A DNA stretch of 64,000 nucleotides from Emticicia oligotrophica DSM 17448. Lineage in GTDB: Bacteria; Bacteroidota; Bacteroidia; Cytophagales; Spirosomataceae. The notes under the pieces are model-generated. The model did not search any database, was not told the origin of the DNA, and was given only the letters and a program-made list of their open reading frames with translations. The DNA is taken from positions 1,116,001 to 1,180,000 of the forward strand of contig NC_018748.1 in NCBI RefSeq assembly GCF_000263195.1, in the 5' to 3' direction. Made by a program: the position numbers and the translations under genes. Shown one piece after another: positions 1 to 7,411 of this stretch; position 1 is the first letter of the stretch, and every line of letters begins with the position of its first letter.

Positions 1-517
1 AGCCTAAACTAGTAATAAACTGATAATCAACAGATAATGAGAGTTGATGCAGCATTGTTAGTAATTTCAATACTCGTTCAAAACCTTCGAGTTTCATCAG
101 CTCTTGCAAGCCTTCTCGCACTTTTATACGCATCTCTCCTACAATATCCATTCCTCGTTGTCCATGCTCTAAGAGTTGCTTAATTCGATGCATTTCCGAT
201 TTATTGAAGAAGTCATTTCCCAAAAAATCTTCGGTAAAATAGACCACAATTCCGTGCGTTTGCAGACCCGAATTTGGCTCAAAATAAGCCTTATCACTTC
301 GCCAAAGATGCGGCACATTTGGCCCCAAAAAAACGGTGTCGCCTGCCTCAAAATACTGAATATCATCACCGATGAAGCGAGTTCCTGTTCCTTCAAAAAC
401 TGTAAATAACTGATAATGAGGATGAAAATGCCAACTTGAATCAAAATGTGATTCACGCAATTCTTGTACCTCAAATGAATAAACTTGACTTCCGAGTGTT
501 TTTTTCAAAAGTTTCAT
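1..517 (-). CDS. AraC-family transcriptional regulator, sensor domain (partial)
   Basis: The frame is open from an ATG at 517 down to the window edge, giving 172 residues of the N-terminal half. It begins MKLLKKTLGSQVYSFEVQEL and contains a cupin-type sugar-sensing fold: the His-rich strand SWHFHPHYQLFTVFEGTG and the turn FEAGDTVFLGPNVPHLWRSD are typical of AraC/XylS sensor domains in Bacteroidota. The DNA-binding helix-turn-helix must lie beyond base 1 and is not visible. It is divergent from the sugar epimerase gene, and two perfect 15-bp direct repeats in the gap are good candidate binding sites. The likely role is activation of the 731-6513 genes in response to a sugar; the ligand is unknown. 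Confidence 0.8.
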   Translation of the reverse strand, partial: MKLLKKTLGSQVYSFEVQELRESHFDSSWHFHPHYQLFTVFEGTGTRFIGDDIQYFEAGDTVFLGPNVPHLWRSDKAYFEPNSGLQTHGIVVYFTEDFLGNDFFNKSEMHRIKQLLEHGQRGMDIVGEMRIKVREGLQELMKLEGFERVLKLLTMLHQLSLSVDYQFITSLG

Positions 518-588
518 AGAAAACGGAATTATTGAGAGACCACATTCAGCAGAATTATTACTATTTACACCACAAACACTTTTTTTGC

Positions 589-625
589 ATAAATATCAAA
601 ATAAACAATGATAAATATCAAAATA
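589..625. promoter_or_regulatory. Tandem 15-bp direct repeats, candidate AraC-family operator
   Basis: ATAAATATCAAAATA occurs twice without mismatch, at 589-603 and 611-625. The 22-bp period is about two helical turns. Direct (not inverted) half-sites with this spacing are what AraC/XylS proteins usually bind. The site lies between the divergent AraC gene and the epimerase gene, about 50 bp upstream of a plausible -7 element, which suits an activator. Confidence 0.55.
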
Positions 626-673
626 CAGTCAAAATTAGTAAAAGCAAGCATATTTAATATAATTTTCCAATGA

Positions 674-681
674 TAAATTTG
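674..681 (+). promoter_or_regulatory. Bacteroidota -7 promoter element upstream of the epimerase gene
   Basis: TAAATTTG matches the Bacteroidota TAnnTTTG consensus and lies 50 bp before the ATG at 731. No clear TTTG -33 box is present, as expected for a promoter that needs an activator. Confidence 0.4.
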
Positions 682-730
682 TACTATTATTTTCAACTAA
701 AAATGTTCCCTTTCGGGGGTAAGAGATAAT

Positions 731-1555
731 ATGACCTACGGAATGAATCTCCTTTTATGGGGAACAGAGATTAATGAAGACCTTTTTCCTGTCTTAGAAC
801 AAATCAAAGAAATTGGTTTCGATGGAGTAGAAATTCCTATTTTCGATACAAATCCAGAAAAATGGTATTCTTGGAGAGCGAAATTGGATGAATTGGGACT
901 GAAACGCATCGCAGTAACGATAAACGGACCAGATTTCAATCAAATAAGTGCTGATGCCGAAATGCGTAAAGCAACTTTGGAGCGAAACAAACGTGCCATT
1001 GATTGTGCCATGATTTTAGGTTCTGATTTACTTACGGGGCCTTTTCATTCAGCTTTGGGTGCCTTTACGGGTGTGCCACCAACCAAACAAGAATTGCTTT
1101 GGGCAAAAGAAAATCTCTGGGATTTAGCCGAATACGCCGACAGCATGGGCATTACGCTTGGCCTTGAATACCTCAATCGTTTTGAAAGCTACTTAGTATC
1201 CTCATCTGATGAGCTTTTGGCATTGGTTGAAGAAATCAATCACCCTGCTTGCAAGATAATGTTTGATACTTTTCATGCCAATATCGAAGAAAAATCAATG
1301 ACTGAGGCCATTAAGAAATTGGCCAAACATTTGGTTCATGTGCAGCTTTCTGAAAACGACCGTAGCACACTTGGTAAAGGTCGTATTGATTTCTCAGAAA
1401 TCTTAGCCGCTTTACAATCAATCAACTATGATGGAATGTTGAGCATTGAAGCATTCAGCATGAAACTGCCAGCAGCCAATATTTGGCGAAAAATGTTTGA
1501 CTCAGAAGAACAATTAATGAAAGATAGTCTATCCTTTTTAAAATCTCACCTATAA
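731..1555 (+). CDS. Sugar epimerase/isomerase, D-tagatose 3-epimerase-like TIM barrel
   Basis: A 274-residue AP-endonuclease-2/xylose-isomerase-like TIM barrel with no signal peptide, so cytoplasmic. Spacing of metal-ligand candidates fits the ketose 3-epimerase family: Glu146 (GLEYLNRFE), Asp179 (IMFDTFHAN), His203 (HVQLSEND) and Glu240 (SIEAF). The expected reaction is Mn2+-dependent epimerisation or isomerisation of a ketose or keto-sugar; the substrate cannot be read from sequence. It is followed after 5 bp by an oxidoreductase gene, so the two are surely co-transcribed. The combination of barrel, Gfo/Idh enzyme and ThuA domain resembles keto-sugar/keto-glycoside catabolic clusters of Bacteroidota (inference). 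Confidence 0.85.
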   Translation: MTYGMNLLLWGTEINEDLFPVLEQIKEIGFDGVEIPIFDTNPEKWYSWRAKLDELGLKRIAVTINGPDFNQISADAEMRKATLERNKRAIDCAMILGSDLLTGPFHSALGAFTGVPPTKQELLWAKENLWDLAEYADSMGITLGLEYLNRFESYLVSSSDELLALVEEINHPACKIMFDTFHANIEEKSMTEAIKKLAKHLVHVQLSENDRSTLGKGRIDFSEILAALQSINYDGMLSIEAFSMKLPAANIWRKMFDSEEQLMKDSLSFLKSHL

Positions 1556-1560
1556 ATACT

Positions 1561-2676
1561 ATGTCGAAACAAATAAACATTGCCATCGTTGGACTTGGCT
1601 TCGGAGCAGAATTTATTCCCATTTATCAGCGTCATCCAAACGCAAATATGTACGCCATTTGCCAAAGAAACGTTGAAAAACTCAATGCAATCGGTGATAC
1701 TTTTGGGGTTGATGTTCGCTATTCTGACTATGATGAATTATTAAAAGACCCAAACATTGATGCTGTACATATCAATTCGCCAATTCCGAACCACGCCGAA
1801 CAAACTTTGAAGGCTCTTTATGCAGGAAAACACGTAGCATGTACAGTTCCGATGGCAACTTCGGTGGAAGATTGCAAAGCTATTGTGAATGCTTGCCGAG
1901 AAACTGGCAAAAAATACATGATGATGGAAACTGTGGTTTATGCCCGTGAATTTTTGTTTGTGAAAGAATTATACGAAAAAGGCGAGCTTGGGAAAGTACA
2001 ATTCTTGAAGGCATCGCACCAACAAGACATGGAAGGCTGGCCAGATTATTGGCCAGGTTTACCGCCAATGCACTACGCTACGCACTGCGTTGGGCCTGTG
2101 GCAGGTTTATTGAGATTAGAGGCCGAATACGTTTCATGTTTTGGTTCGGGAACGATTTCTGAAGATTTGATTAAAATACACAATTCACCGTTTGCTGTTG
2201 AATCCGCACATATAAAATTCAAAAACAGTGATTTAAGTGCTTACGTTTATCGCTCGTTGTTTGATGTGGCACGCCAATACCGTGAGAGTTTCGAGGTTTA
2301 CGGCTCGAAAAAGTCTTTCGAGTGGGCTTTGATAGAAAACGAGCCAAACGTTATTCACACTGCTAAAAAACCAGAGCCTGAGATACCAGAGAAAGTAGAA
2401 ACGCCTGATTACGCTCACTTACTTCCAAAAGAGATTCAATCTTTTACAGGAAAAGGTGTCTATGACCACGATGAAAACACACACCTGAGTTTTGCACAAG
2501 GTGGTGGACACGGTGGCTCGCACCCACATTTAGCTCATGAATTTATTTCGGCACTCATCGAAGACCGTGACCCATTCCCGAATGCAGTACAATCTGCCAA
2601 CTGGACATCGGTAGGTATTTTAGCCCACGAGTCGGCTATGAAAGGTGGAGAGATTATTTATTTGCCAGAGTTTTGA
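1561..2676 (+). CDS. Gfo/Idh/MocA-family oxidoreductase with altered EKP motif
   Basis: A 371-residue cytoplasmic NAD(P)-dependent sugar dehydrogenase-like protein. The N-terminal Rossmann motif is IVGLGFGAEF (residues 9-18) and HINSPIPNHAEQ matches the second nucleotide-binding strand. The usual catalytic EKP motif is replaced by Thr95-Val96-Pro97 in GKHVACTVPMATS, so the canonical lysine is absent. The C-terminal half keeps the family's alpha/beta substrate domain, including MHYATHCVGP where a catalytic His is usual. It starts 5 bp after the epimerase stop. Either a specialised subfamily that uses another acid/base or a divergent enzyme; the substrate is unknown. Confidence 0.85.
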   Translation: MSKQINIAIVGLGFGAEFIPIYQRHPNANMYAICQRNVEKLNAIGDTFGVDVRYSDYDELLKDPNIDAVHINSPIPNHAEQTLKALYAGKHVACTVPMATSVEDCKAIVNACRETGKKYMMMETVVYAREFLFVKELYEKGELGKVQFLKASHQQDMEGWPDYWPGLPPMHYATHCVGPVAGLLRLEAEYVSCFGSGTISEDLIKIHNSPFAVESAHIKFKNSDLSAYVYRSLFDVARQYRESFEVYGSKKSFEWALIENEPNVIHTAKKPEPEIPEKVETPDYAHLLPKEIQSFTGKGVYDHDENTHLSFAQGGGHGGSHPHLAHEFISALIEDRDPFPNAVQSANWTSVGILAHESAMKGGEIIYLPEF

Positions 2677-2712
2677 GAAAAAATCTCAATGGCAAATTTC
2701 ATTTATCGCAAC

Positions 2713-2741
2713 GTAGAGACAGGGCAATGCCCTGTCTCTAC
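2713..2741. repeat. GTAGAGAC palindrome, REP-like hairpin
   Basis: A perfect 13-bp inverted repeat, GTAGAGACAGGGC with loop AAT and its complement, lies 36 bp downstream of the oxidoreductase stop. There is no U-run, so it is not a classical terminator. The GTAG...CTAC ends recur in the hairpin after the SusD gene, so the two look like members of a dispersed palindrome family. Confidence 0.6.
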
Positions 2742-2808
2742 CATTTGTCTCAAACAACATTTTCAAAATTCATAGGATACCATTCTACCCTATCCAATTA
2801 AAAATCAA

Positions 2809-5800
2809 ATGAAAAAAATCGTTTTATTTCTAACATTTATGCTCTCATTTTCGAGCATATTCGCCCAAACTGGCAGAAGACTCGAAATTCTTTTCCTTGG
2901 CGATAATGGGCATCATAAACCCATTGAGCGAGTTCCGACAATCATGGCGGCATTGGGCAATAAAGGCATCAACTTTACTTATACTGATAAACTGGAGGAT
3001 ATCAATGCTCAAAATTTATCAAAGTATGATGCTTTAATGATTTTTGCCAACTGGGATGAAATCACGCCAGCGGCTGAAAAAGCTCTACTCGACTATGTAG
3101 CGTCAGGAAAAGGTCTTTTACCAATTCACTGTGCCTCTTATTGTTTCCGAAATTCACCTGAATATGTAAAAATGGTAGGAGGACAATTTTGGAGACACCG
3201 AATGGATACGATTCAAGTAACAAATGTTCAACAAAACCATATCATTTTAAAGAATTTAGGAACAATTCGTACTTACGATGAAACCTATCTTCACAGCCAA
3301 TTGCAAGCAGATAATAATGTTTTGCAAACTCGTGAAATTAAAGCTGACCAAGCAAAAGATAAGCCTGATACTAAAACCGAGCCTTATACTTGGACACGCA
3401 CACACGGAAAAGGACGTGTATTTTATACAGCTTACGGCCATGATGAACGCACTTGGAACGACGTTAATTTCCAGAAATTAATTGAAAACGGTATTCTTTG
3501 GGCAGTAAATGACGAAGCTCGTGCAGCACACACGGCCTTAAATCCTAAGCCTTTTCAATATAGAGAAGCTAAACTTCCAAACTACGAAAAACGCCCAGGA
3601 GTACAATTACAACAGTTAGCTCTTTCGCCAGAAGAATCAATGAAGCATATTCAAGTTCCTGCTGATTTTGATTTGAGTTTATTTGCAGCCGAGCCAAACG
3701 TAATGCACCCAATTGCGATGAGTTGGGACGAAAAAGGTCGTTTGTATGTATTAATCACAAAAGATTATCCGAACGAACGCAAGGAATCGGGCGGTAGTGA
3801 TTATATCTTAATTTGTGAAGATACCAACAAAGATGGCAAAGCCGATAAATTTACACGTTTTGCCGAGGGATTAAGTATTCCAACAGGTATGGTGTTTGCC
3901 AATGGTGGTTTGATTATATCACAAGCTCCACACATGTTGCTATTGAGAGATACTGATGGCGATGACAAAGCCGATGAAAAGAAAATTCTTTTTACAGGAT
4001 TTGGCACAGGCGATACACACGCTGGACCATCAAACTTACACTACGGTTTCGATAATTGGATTTGGGGATGTGTGGGTTACTCCGGCTTTAATGGCAAAGT
4101 TGGTGCTGATAGTTTAAAGTTTGGACAAGCATTTTTCCGCTTCAAGCCTGATGGTTCAAAAATGGAATGGACAACCAGTACTTCAAATAATACTTGGGGC
4201 ATGGGCTTCAACGAAGCAGGTGATGTATTTGGCTCTACGGCTAATAACTCACACGGTTGGTATATGGCTATTCCACACCAAAATTTCTTAAATCCAGGTT
4301 TTAATGGTGATAATGGAAGTCGTAGCACCGATACCCACAAGGATATGAAACCTATCACCGAAAAAGTGCGTCAAGTGGATGTCTTTGGTGGTTTTACGGC
4401 AGCGGCTGGACATAATTTCTATACGGCTCGTGCATTCCCGAAAAACTATTGGAATCAGATTGCGTTTGTTGCCGAGCCAACGGGTCATATTCTGCACCAA
4501 AACATGATGGTTAAAAAAGGAACTAACTATGAGGATAAAGAGTCATTTAATCTAATGGCAGGTGCTGATGAATGGTTCTCTCCAGTATTTGCTGAAGTGG
4601 GACCTGATGGAGCCGTTTGGGTAGCCGATTGGTATAGTTTTATCATTCAGCACAATCCAACACCACAAGGTTTCTCTAATGGTCAAGGAAATGCCTACGA
4701 TACAGATTTGAGAGATTTCACACACGGACGTATTTACCGTGTTGGCTACAAAAATGCTCCTGCTTATCAGCCAATTACACTCAGCAAAAACGACAAAGAT
4801 GGTTTACTTAAAGCCCTCAAAAACGACAATATGTTTTGGAGAAACCATGCTCAACGCTTATTGGTTGAACGTGGAAACACCGACGTTGTTCCAGCTTTAA
4901 TTGCACTCGTAAATGACCCATCAGTTGATGAACTTGGACTAAATACAGCAGTAATTCATGCTCTTTGGACATTGAAAGGCTTAGGTGCGATTGATAAAAA
5001 CCCTGCGGCATTGCAAGCAGCGATTGGAGCATTGAAGCATCAATCGTGGGCTGTTCGTAAAAATGCTGTACAGGTTTTACCAACTAATGCAAAGTCGGTT
5101 GATATTATCTTGAAAAACAATTTATTGAACGATAAAGAGCCTTTGGTTATCTTGAATAGTGTTTTGGCACTCAACCAAATGCCATTGACAACAGCGTCAG
5201 AGAAAGCTCTTTTAACACGCATCGAACAAGCAACGGAGGCCACCGACCGCTGGCTTCCAGATGCGTTTGCAACTGCTTTAACAAGCCATAAATCAGTACT
5301 TTTGAAGAAATATCTACGTAATCTTGCTTCAGCTCCTAAACCAGCAGCAATGTCGCACGACCATTCGATGATGAATCATTCAATGCCTTCAAAAACAGAG
5401 AATGCTACAAGTGCGTCAGCCCCAACTCAGAACTCAGAACTCAACACTCAGAACTCTGTCGATTTAGTAATTACAAATGTGCGTACCGAACCAGCTTCTC
5501 CGTTTGTGCGTGAAGGTATGAGATATTTTGTAGAAGTAAAAAACAACGGAACGGATTCGTTGAAAAAGGGACAAGTTGCTTCTCTCAAAATTGATATTAC
5601 AGGCGTAGGACAAAAATCAACGGTTTGGAGTAAAGTTCATACTTCTGGCATTGCACCAAACGAAACCGTTACGATTAGCAAAAATACCAACGGCCCTTGG
5701 TCGGGAGATTTTGGTTACTCAACCGATTTGGCAGGTGAATATACTTTCACGGTGATGGTTGATGAAGAAAACAAAATTGCGGAAGGCAACGAAAGAAATA

Positions 5801-6513
5801 ATACTTTCGTGAAAAAAGTAACCTACCAACAAGCACAAAAACTCAGCACTTTTGCCCTCGAAAGAGCGGCTCGTAGTTATGCTTCGGTTTCAGCACCCGA
5901 TTCGATTGTGGCACTTTTGAAATTGTGGGATAAACTGCCAAGTACCGAAAACGCTGCATTATTAAAAGGTTTATCAAGTGGTTGGAATCCTCGTAAAAAA
6001 GGAACTGTAAACGCTGCTAATCAAGAATTTATGGCGAGTCTAAGCAGTAAATTGAGCGATGATAATTTGACAAGAATCAATAAGTTGATGCAGGCTTGGA
6101 ACTTGAAAAACTCGGCCAGCGAAGCAGAAAAAGATGCCATCGTCATCAACATCAAGACTGTGGTAGAAGCAATGAAATTTGACAAAAAAGAGTTTTCAGT
6201 ACCAGCAGGAAAAACCATTATTTTGGTTCTCGAAAACCCCGATGCCATGCAACACAATTTGGTAATTGGTAAGCCAAAAAGTCTTGAAATCATTGGAAAT
6301 GCTGCCAATAAAATGATTACGCAGAAAGATGCAGTTGAGAAAAACTATGTTCCTGCTATTCCACAAGTGTTGTTTTCTACGCCACTCGTTAATGCAGGTG
6401 AAACGTATCGTTTGAAATTTACCGCCCCAACTCAAGTTGGTGATTATCCATTTGTGTGTACCTTCCCAGGTCACTGGAGTATCATGAATGGTGTTATGAA
6501 AGTTGTGAAGTAA
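2809..6513 (+). CDS. Secreted ThuA / PVC-type dehydrogenase / HEAT / CARDB / azurin fusion protein
   Basis: A 1234-residue exported protein with signal peptide 1-20 (ending SSIFAQ). In order: a ThuA-like domain (about 24-235); a six-bladed PQQ-dehydrogenase-like beta-propeller of the PVC membrane-bound dehydrogenase type (about 285-630, with Asp-rich DTNKDGKAD and DTDGDDKAD turns); helical HEAT-like repeats (about 650-840); a His/Met-rich linker (MSHDHSMMNHSM, about 849-860); a CARDB adhesion-type domain (about 884-1005); and a C-terminal azurin-like cupredoxin with His1149, Cys1217, His1222 and Met1226 in CTFPGHWSIM, the type-1 copper ligand set. No CxxCH haem motif is present, though many relatives carry cytochrome c there. 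It probably oxidises a sugar in the periplasm and passes electrons to copper (inference). Confidence 0.85.
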   Translation: MKKIVLFLTFMLSFSSIFAQTGRRLEILFLGDNGHHKPIERVPTIMAALGNKGINFTYTDKLEDINAQNLSKYDALMIFANWDEITPAAEKALLDYVASGKGLLPIHCASYCFRNSPEYVKMVGGQFWRHRMDTIQVTNVQQNHIILKNLGTIRTYDETYLHSQLQADNNVLQTREIKADQAKDKPDTKTEPYTWTRTHGKGRVFYTAYGHDERTWNDVNFQKLIENGILWAVNDEARAAHTALNPKPFQYREAKLPNYEKRPGVQLQQLALSPEESMKHIQVPADFDLSLFAAEPNVMHPIAMSWDEKGRLYVLITKDYPNERKESGGSDYILICEDTNKDGKADKFTRFAEGLSIPTGMVFANGGLIISQAPHMLLLRDTDGDDKADEKKILFTGFGTGDTHAGPSNLHYGFDNWIWGCVGYSGFNGKVGADSLKFGQAFFRFKPDGSKMEWTTSTSNNTWGMGFNEAGDVFGSTANNSHGWYMAIPHQNFLNPGFNGDNGSRSTDTHKDMKPITEKVRQVDVFGGFTAAAGHNFYTARAFPKNYWNQIAFVAEPTGHILHQNMMVKKGTNYEDKESFNLMAGADEWFSPVFAEVGPDGAVWVADWYSFIIQHNPTPQGFSNGQGNAYDTDLRDFTHGRIYRVGYKNAPAYQPITLSKNDKDGLLKALKNDNMFWRNHAQRLLVERGNTDVVPALIALVNDPSVDELGLNTAVIHALWTLKGLGAIDKNPAALQAAIGALKHQSWAVRKNAVQVLPTNAKSVDIILKNNLLNDKEPLVILNSVLALNQMPLTTASEKALLTRIEQATEATDRWLPDAFATALTSHKSVLLKKYLRNLASAPKPAAMSHDHSMMNHSMPSKTENATSASAPTQNSELNTQNSVDLVITNVRTEPASPFVREGMRYFVEVKNNGTDSLKKGQVASLKIDITGVGQKSTVWSKVHTSGIAPNETVTISKNTNGPWSGDFGYSTDLAGEYTFTVMVDEENKIAEGNERNNTFVKKVTYQQAQKLSTFALERAARSYASVSAPDSIVALLKLWDKLPSTENAALLKGLSSGWNPRKKGTVNAANQEFMASLSSKLSDDNLTRINKLMQAWNLKNSASEAEKDAIVINIKTVVEAMKFDKKEFSVPAGKTIILVLENPDAMQHNLVIGKPKSLEIIGNAANKMITQKDAVEKNYVPAIPQVLFSTPLVNAGETYRLKFTAPTQVGDYPFVCTFPGHWSIMNGVMKVVK

Positions 6514-6561
6514 CACAATTTTCCAAATTGTGCTTACAGACAATTCGGAGAATTGTATTAC
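6511..6561 (-). repeat. REPIN-like element R1
   Basis: Two adjacent hairpins: CACAATTT/AAATTGTG (6514-6521/6525-6532, loop TCC) and ACAATTC/GAATTGT (6540-6546/6550-6556, loop GGA). Read on the minus strand it has the same order as the elements at 7206, 7339 and 12604: GTAAYACAATTC hairpin, spacer, CACAATTT hairpin. Its left end holds the TAA stop of the ThuA fusion gene, and its right end holds the TAA stop of the RAYT gene. Confidence 0.75.
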
Positions 6562-7202
6562 ATTATATCATTATACTCTGGTTTTATAAAAGACCATTTC
6601 CAGTCCGACATTTGTTTGCAAAGCCCTGCTTTTACAGGGTTTTGCAAAACATATGTCATAATTCGACGAAGTTCCTCATCATTCCTTACCAATCTATCAT
6701 AGCTTTCATGCTGCCAAAAAGCACCTTCTAAACCCAGTAACTGATTACATTTCGACGCCGAATAAAGCTTAATTGAGTGCATTATCTGTTCGAGATAAAC
6801 TGGCTTCCCTGCAATTTCTTCTTCACCATAAAGTCGAAAAACGGTATGCACATGATTTGACATAATACAATAACAGTACAATTCAAGTCGCTTTTCATCC
6901 CAATAATGTAATGTATCAGCTACTATCTTAGCCAAAGTATCAGATTTCAAAAAATGATTACCACCATCATAAGTGTCCAAAAACTTATCTCTCTTCGCAA
7001 AATCTAATTTACCGAGTCGTTCTAAATCATTCTCAATATCTTTAGAAAACTGCATAATCTTCGTTTTTTCTTCAACGTATTCAGCCTTCCATTGATCTAA
7101 CACGTCTCTCGGAATACTCCCTGCTAAGTTATAGGTCACAAAAAATGTTCCTCCAAGTGGTTGAATATGAGGTAAATTACGTTTATGAAAAGAAGTTCTC
7201 AT
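6558..7202 (-). CDS. REP-associated tyrosine transposase (RAYT), Y1/IS200-like
   Basis: A 214-residue single-copy HUH transposase. The HUH motif is HVH in CYCIMSNHVHTVFR. The C-terminal signature WQHESYDRLVRNDEELRRIM...YVLQNPVKAGL is the classic RAYT/Y1 form, with the nucleophile Tyr in ESYDR or in the following helix. Family members nick single-stranded DNA next to a GTAG tetranucleotide at REP hairpins. I chose the ATG at 7200-7202 (MRTSFHKRNLPHIQPLGGTFFVTY), because the 48 codons upstream are translated REP sequence. Its coding region is bracketed by REPIN elements on both sides, which strongly suggests that these are its cognate repeats. It is not a typical insertion sequence: no left and right ends bound the gene as a mobile unit. 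Confidence 0.88.
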   Translation of the reverse strand: MRTSFHKRNLPHIQPLGGTFFVTYNLAGSIPRDVLDQWKAEYVEEKTKIMQFSKDIENDLERLGKLDFAKRDKFLDTYDGGNHFLKSDTLAKIVADTLHYWDEKRLELYCYCIMSNHVHTVFRLYGEEEIAGKPVYLEQIMHSIKLYSASKCNQLLGLEGAFWQHESYDRLVRNDEELRRIMTYVLQNPVKAGLCKQMSDWKWSFIKPEYNDIM

Positions 7203-7205
7203 ATA

Positions 7206-7277
7206 GTACCACAATTCTCCGAATTGTGTATTTTCTATGTGGTTTTCATTTAGACGCAATTTAGAAAATTTTGTTAC
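7206..7277 (+). repeat. REPIN-like element R2 (upstream of the RAYT)
   Basis: Begins GTACCACAATTC with a perfect 8-bp hairpin (7210-7217/7221-7228, loop TCC). After a spacer it ends with a decayed CAATTT-AGA-AAATTTTG hairpin closing in GTTAC. The RAYT start codon is only 4 bp away. The last part is 35/39 identical to 7391-7429, and that match runs past the repeat into sequence that codes for the protease C-terminus at 7411-7429. Confidence 0.65.
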
Positions 7278-7338
7278 TATCCTTTCAAAATATCTCTCTA
7301 TGAAATGAAGTGTATTTTGTTCATAAGAAGGTGGTTCG

Positions 7339-7411
7339 TAGCACAATTCTCTTTCGAATTATATACTTCACTTCTTCATATAATTAAGCACAATTTAGAA
7401 AATTGTGTTAC
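7339..7411 (+). repeat. REPIN-like element R3 (after the protease gene)
   Basis: Begins GTAGCACAATTC, the full GTAG form, with a decayed first hairpin. It ends in a perfect hairpin, CACAATTT/AAATTGTG (7389-7396/7400-7407, loop AGA), closing GTGTTAC. Read on the minus strand, the GTAACAC end contains the TAA stop of the S41 protease gene. The unit lies about 133 bp from R2 and may be a tandem duplicate of it. Confidence 0.65.

Noticed and set aside
7203-7346. In-frame N-terminal extension of the RAYT by 48 codons
   Set aside because: The codons are translated REPIN sequence and carry no family similarity; the conserved protein begins at 7202.
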